Part shown: positions 62,530-64,000 of the stretch, piece after piece | Position numbering within the stretch: the stretch's first letter is position 1 | Layout: the number at the start of each line of letters is the position of its first letter | Assembly: GCA_964644695.1 (NCBI GenBank) | Contig: CAZXWN010000002.1 | Span: forward strand, 293,241-357,240 | Length of the DNA stretch: 64,000 bases | Direction: 5' to 3' | Origin: CAZXWN01 sp964644695 [NCBI: uncultured bacterium] | GTDB lineage: Bacteria; UBP4; UBA4092 | The notes under the pieces: model-generated | What the model saw: the letters and a program-made list of their open reading frames with translations, nothing else | What the model was told of the DNA's origin: nothing | Database searches by the model: none | Translations under genes and position numbers: made by a program

Positions 62530-63228
62530 ATGATTACTTTCATGGGTAAAAAAGCTATAAACATATTTGGATATGTCGTTCTTATTGTCAGTTGCATTGG
62601 TATTGCCATTGGAATGGTATTGGATTGGGAACGATGGGTATGGTGGACAAAACCATGGATTGCTCCCTCTATTATGTTGATTTTCTGGGCTGGGTGGAAA
62701 CGATCCGAGGATTTGGTGTTTTGGCATATTATCATCGGACTGTTGTTTTCGTGGATGGGTGACTTATTCTTAATGATTCCAAAGGAATTCCTTAATGGGG
62801 AAATATTGGGAATCAGCAGTTTTAGTTTGGCCATGATAAATTACATTTCCGCCTTCTATTATGATGGAGGATATTGGGGGAAGGATTGTGTTCTCTATCG
62901 TCAACCCCAATGGTTGATTGGAGTTGTAACGGCTGTTATTGTTGGTATTTTCTTGATTAGTAAGCATTTTACCGGTTTACTGGGAATTCTGGTGCCGATG
63001 TATGCCGTTCTTTTACCCGGAATGATGTTGATTGCCGTTAATCGAAGGGGCAGGGTTCCTGATATCGGTTATTTTAGAGTGGCTCGAGGTGCGATGCTAT
63101 TTGTTGTGGCGGATGTTTTTCTGGCTTTTCTGGAGATTTATTGTCCTATCCGATATGGGCATATACCCATGATGGCTGGTTATGTGGCGGCACAATATAT
63201 GATTGCAACAGGTCTGTTAAAACGGTAA
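62530..63228 (+). CDS. YhhN/TMEM86 family (lysoplasmalogenase-like) membrane protein
   Basis: A 232-residue membrane protein with about eight helices and the YhhN family pattern: LFSWMGDLFLM near residue 75 (the SxxGDxxL motif) and GAMLFVVADVFLAF further on (the G..LF..SD..L motif, with Ala for Ser). Animal relatives hydrolyse the vinyl-ether bond of lysoplasmalogens; the activity of the bacterial ones is mostly untested. The start could be 62530 or the ATG at 62542 (MGKKAIN); AAGGG sits just before the first. It is transcribed away from the GH20 gene. Confidence 0.8.
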   Translation: MITFMGKKAINIFGYVVLIVSCIGIAIGMVLDWERWVWWTKPWIAPSIMLIFWAGWKRSEDLVFWHIIIGLLFSWMGDLFLMIPKEFLNGEILGISSFSLAMINYISAFYYDGGYWGKDCVLYRQPQWLIGVVTAVIVGIFLISKHFTGLLGILVPMYAVLLPGMMLIAVNRRGRVPDIGYFRVARGAMLFVVADVFLAFLEIYCPIRYGHIPMMAGYVAAQYMIATGLLKR

Positions 63229-63255
63229 TTATTTCCATTCAAACCCACCTGATTT

Positions 63256-63302
63256 ACGAATCATCCACGGAGCTGTTCCGAGCAACTCCGTGGATGATTC
63301 GT
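63256..63302. repeat. CCACGGA hairpin repeat, copy 3
   Basis: A 17-bp perfect stem (63256-63272 with 63286-63302) around a 13-base loop. It is almost identical to copy 2, including the loop core. It lies between convergent genes. Confidence 0.85.
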
Positions 63303-63335
63303 TTTCGGATAGGACTCTTAAATTAATGGATATAC

Positions 63336-63365
63336 AAAAAAAAGGCTGCCTGAAGGCAGCCTTTT
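63336..63365 (-). terminator. Intrinsic terminator of the phosphatase-like gene
   Basis: AAAAGGCTGCC (63340-63350) pairs with 63355-63365 around a TGAA loop. It is followed on the minus strand by T8. Confidence 0.92.
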
Positions 63366-63393
63366 CAATAATTTTTATAAATATCGGGGAATC

Positions 63394-64000
63394 TTATCGG
63401 GTTAATCCGGGAAGTAATGAGTGAGTTCTCTGGGTTCCCATCTCCACCCCGAGTAAATATGCGATTGATGGGGCGATATCTTCCATATTGACCGGTTCAG
63501 TCCGGATACTCTGGGAGATTCCATTTCCATAAAAGATAATTGGGATATGGGTATCATATGGATAAGGTGAACCATGTTCCGTCCCGCCTTTATCGTAATT
63601 TCCAAATGCCCAGTAAGGTTTAAGTTGCAAGTATAAATCTCCGGAATTACGAGGAAATATACTATGTTGGATTAGCTGGACTTTATCACCATCCGGATAC
63701 TGATTATGAAGCAACCTGTTTACCACATAAGCTTTAGATATTCCCTGTACCGATTCCGCTGCAGATGAAGCGGTTTCCAGGACCTCATCAACATTAAGTT
63801 TTTTATCTTTTATTTTTTGAATATCCAGATAAATATAAGGTTGATTCAATGAAAGAACAACTGAATCGATATTGTAGGTTGTTTTAACCATTTCATTGAT
63901 GCTATTGATAACGGCTTGTCCACTGACCCCTCCACCCAGGTCGTATTGAGCCATAAATCCGGGCATTGGAGGTGCACCGTGGTCAGCAGTATAAACAATG
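63394..64000 (-). CDS. Alkaline-phosphatase-superfamily protein, C-terminal part (5' truncated by window)
   Basis: The frame is open to base 64000, so the true start is outside; 201 residues are visible. They begin IVYTADHGAPPMPG, the metal-ligand Asp-His motif of the alkaline phosphatase/sulfatase superfamily, in the form seen in PafA-type and type I phosphodiesterase/nucleotide-pyrophosphatase proteins. They then continue with YDTHIPIIFYG, whose histidine is the last metal ligand, and close with the usual VNMEDIAPSIAYLLGVEM. An internal ATG at 63966 is not the start. It probably hydrolyses phosphate monoesters or diesters in the periplasm. A T8 terminator follows. Confidence 0.88.
   Translation of the reverse strand, partial: IVYTADHGAPPMPGFMAQYDLGGGVSGQAVINSINEMVKTTYNIDSVVLSLNQPYIYLDIQKIKDKKLNVDEVLETASSAAESVQGISKAYVVNRLLHNQYPDGDKVQLIQHSIFPRNSGDLYLQLKPYWAFGNYDKGGTEHGSPYPYDTHIPIIFYGNGISQSIRTEPVNMEDIAPSIAYLLGVEMGTQRTHSLLPGLTR

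Overview
The window is 64 kb of AT-rich bacterial chromosome with short intergenic gaps, frequent Shine-Dalgarno sequences and many strong intrinsic terminators. It carries four family-20-type hexosaminidase-like genes, four prepilin-type proteins with the KKGFTLIELL leader, a DUF4434 protein, a family-10-like glycosylhydrolase, a sodium:solute symporter, and two Gfo/Idh/MocA oxidoreductases. That mix suggests an anaerobic or facultative glycan-degrading bacterium from a little-cultured lineage near the PVC or Sumerlaeota/Hydrogenedentota/Omnitrophota groups. The lineage is inference from gene style; there is no rRNA in the window. VanZ, O-antigen-ligase and lipid acyltransferase genes are consistent with a diderm envelope.

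Layout. 1-8.9 kb: the end of argH, a pair of Gfo/Idh/MocA oxidoreductases, a degenerate anaerobic ribonucleotide-reductase-like protein with two ATP-cones, a divergent AraC regulator followed by two QueG-like iron-sulfur proteins, and a Crp/Fnr regulator next to a DUF4405 membrane protein. 9-23 kb (all minus strand): a carbohydrate region with a mutarotase, phosphoglucose isomerase, esterase, DUF4434 protein, MDR dehydrogenase, GH10-like enzyme, DapA-like aldolase, NAD-dependent epimerase, sodium symporter and a GH20-like enzyme without a signal peptide. The last four form a tight run read from the GH20 gene. 23-32 kb: four prepilin-like genes interleaved with two secreted GH20 paralogues, nearly every gene ending in its own terminator. 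32-36 kb: a MATE exporter, a small GIY-YIG nuclease bracketed by inverted palindromic repeats, and a Pif1-like helicase. 36-42 kb: CYTH, SDR, methyltransferase, DUF1638, ABC ATPase, Imm-5-like and a frameshifted toroid-fold gene, then tRNA-Ser(CGA). 42-48 kb: housekeeping genes (tadA, dxr, DUF374 acyltransferase, TPR, NUDIX, miaB, manA). 48-59.5 kb: envelope genes (VanZ, two O-antigen-ligase/TPR fusions, ABC exporter with a transglutaminase, radical SAM, GT39-like/TPR protein). 59.5-64 kb: a fourth GH20 paralogue, a YhhN membrane protein and the end of an alkaline-phosphatase-superfamily gene.

How they may work together (inference): secreted GH20 enzymes release sugars from glycoconjugates, the symporter imports them, and the epimerase, aldolase, dehydrogenases, mutarotase, Pgi and ManA feed them into glycolysis.

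The least explained signals are: (1) the GIY-YIG gene with its inverted hairpin repeats; (2) a three-copy hairpin family with compensatory base changes; (3) the NrdD-like protein lacking its radical glycine; (4) a dense cluster of AATACA/TGTATT motifs upstream of a prepilin gene, sharing a palindrome with a second one; and (5) the GH20/prepilin array with a patch of perfect DNA identity between two paralogues.
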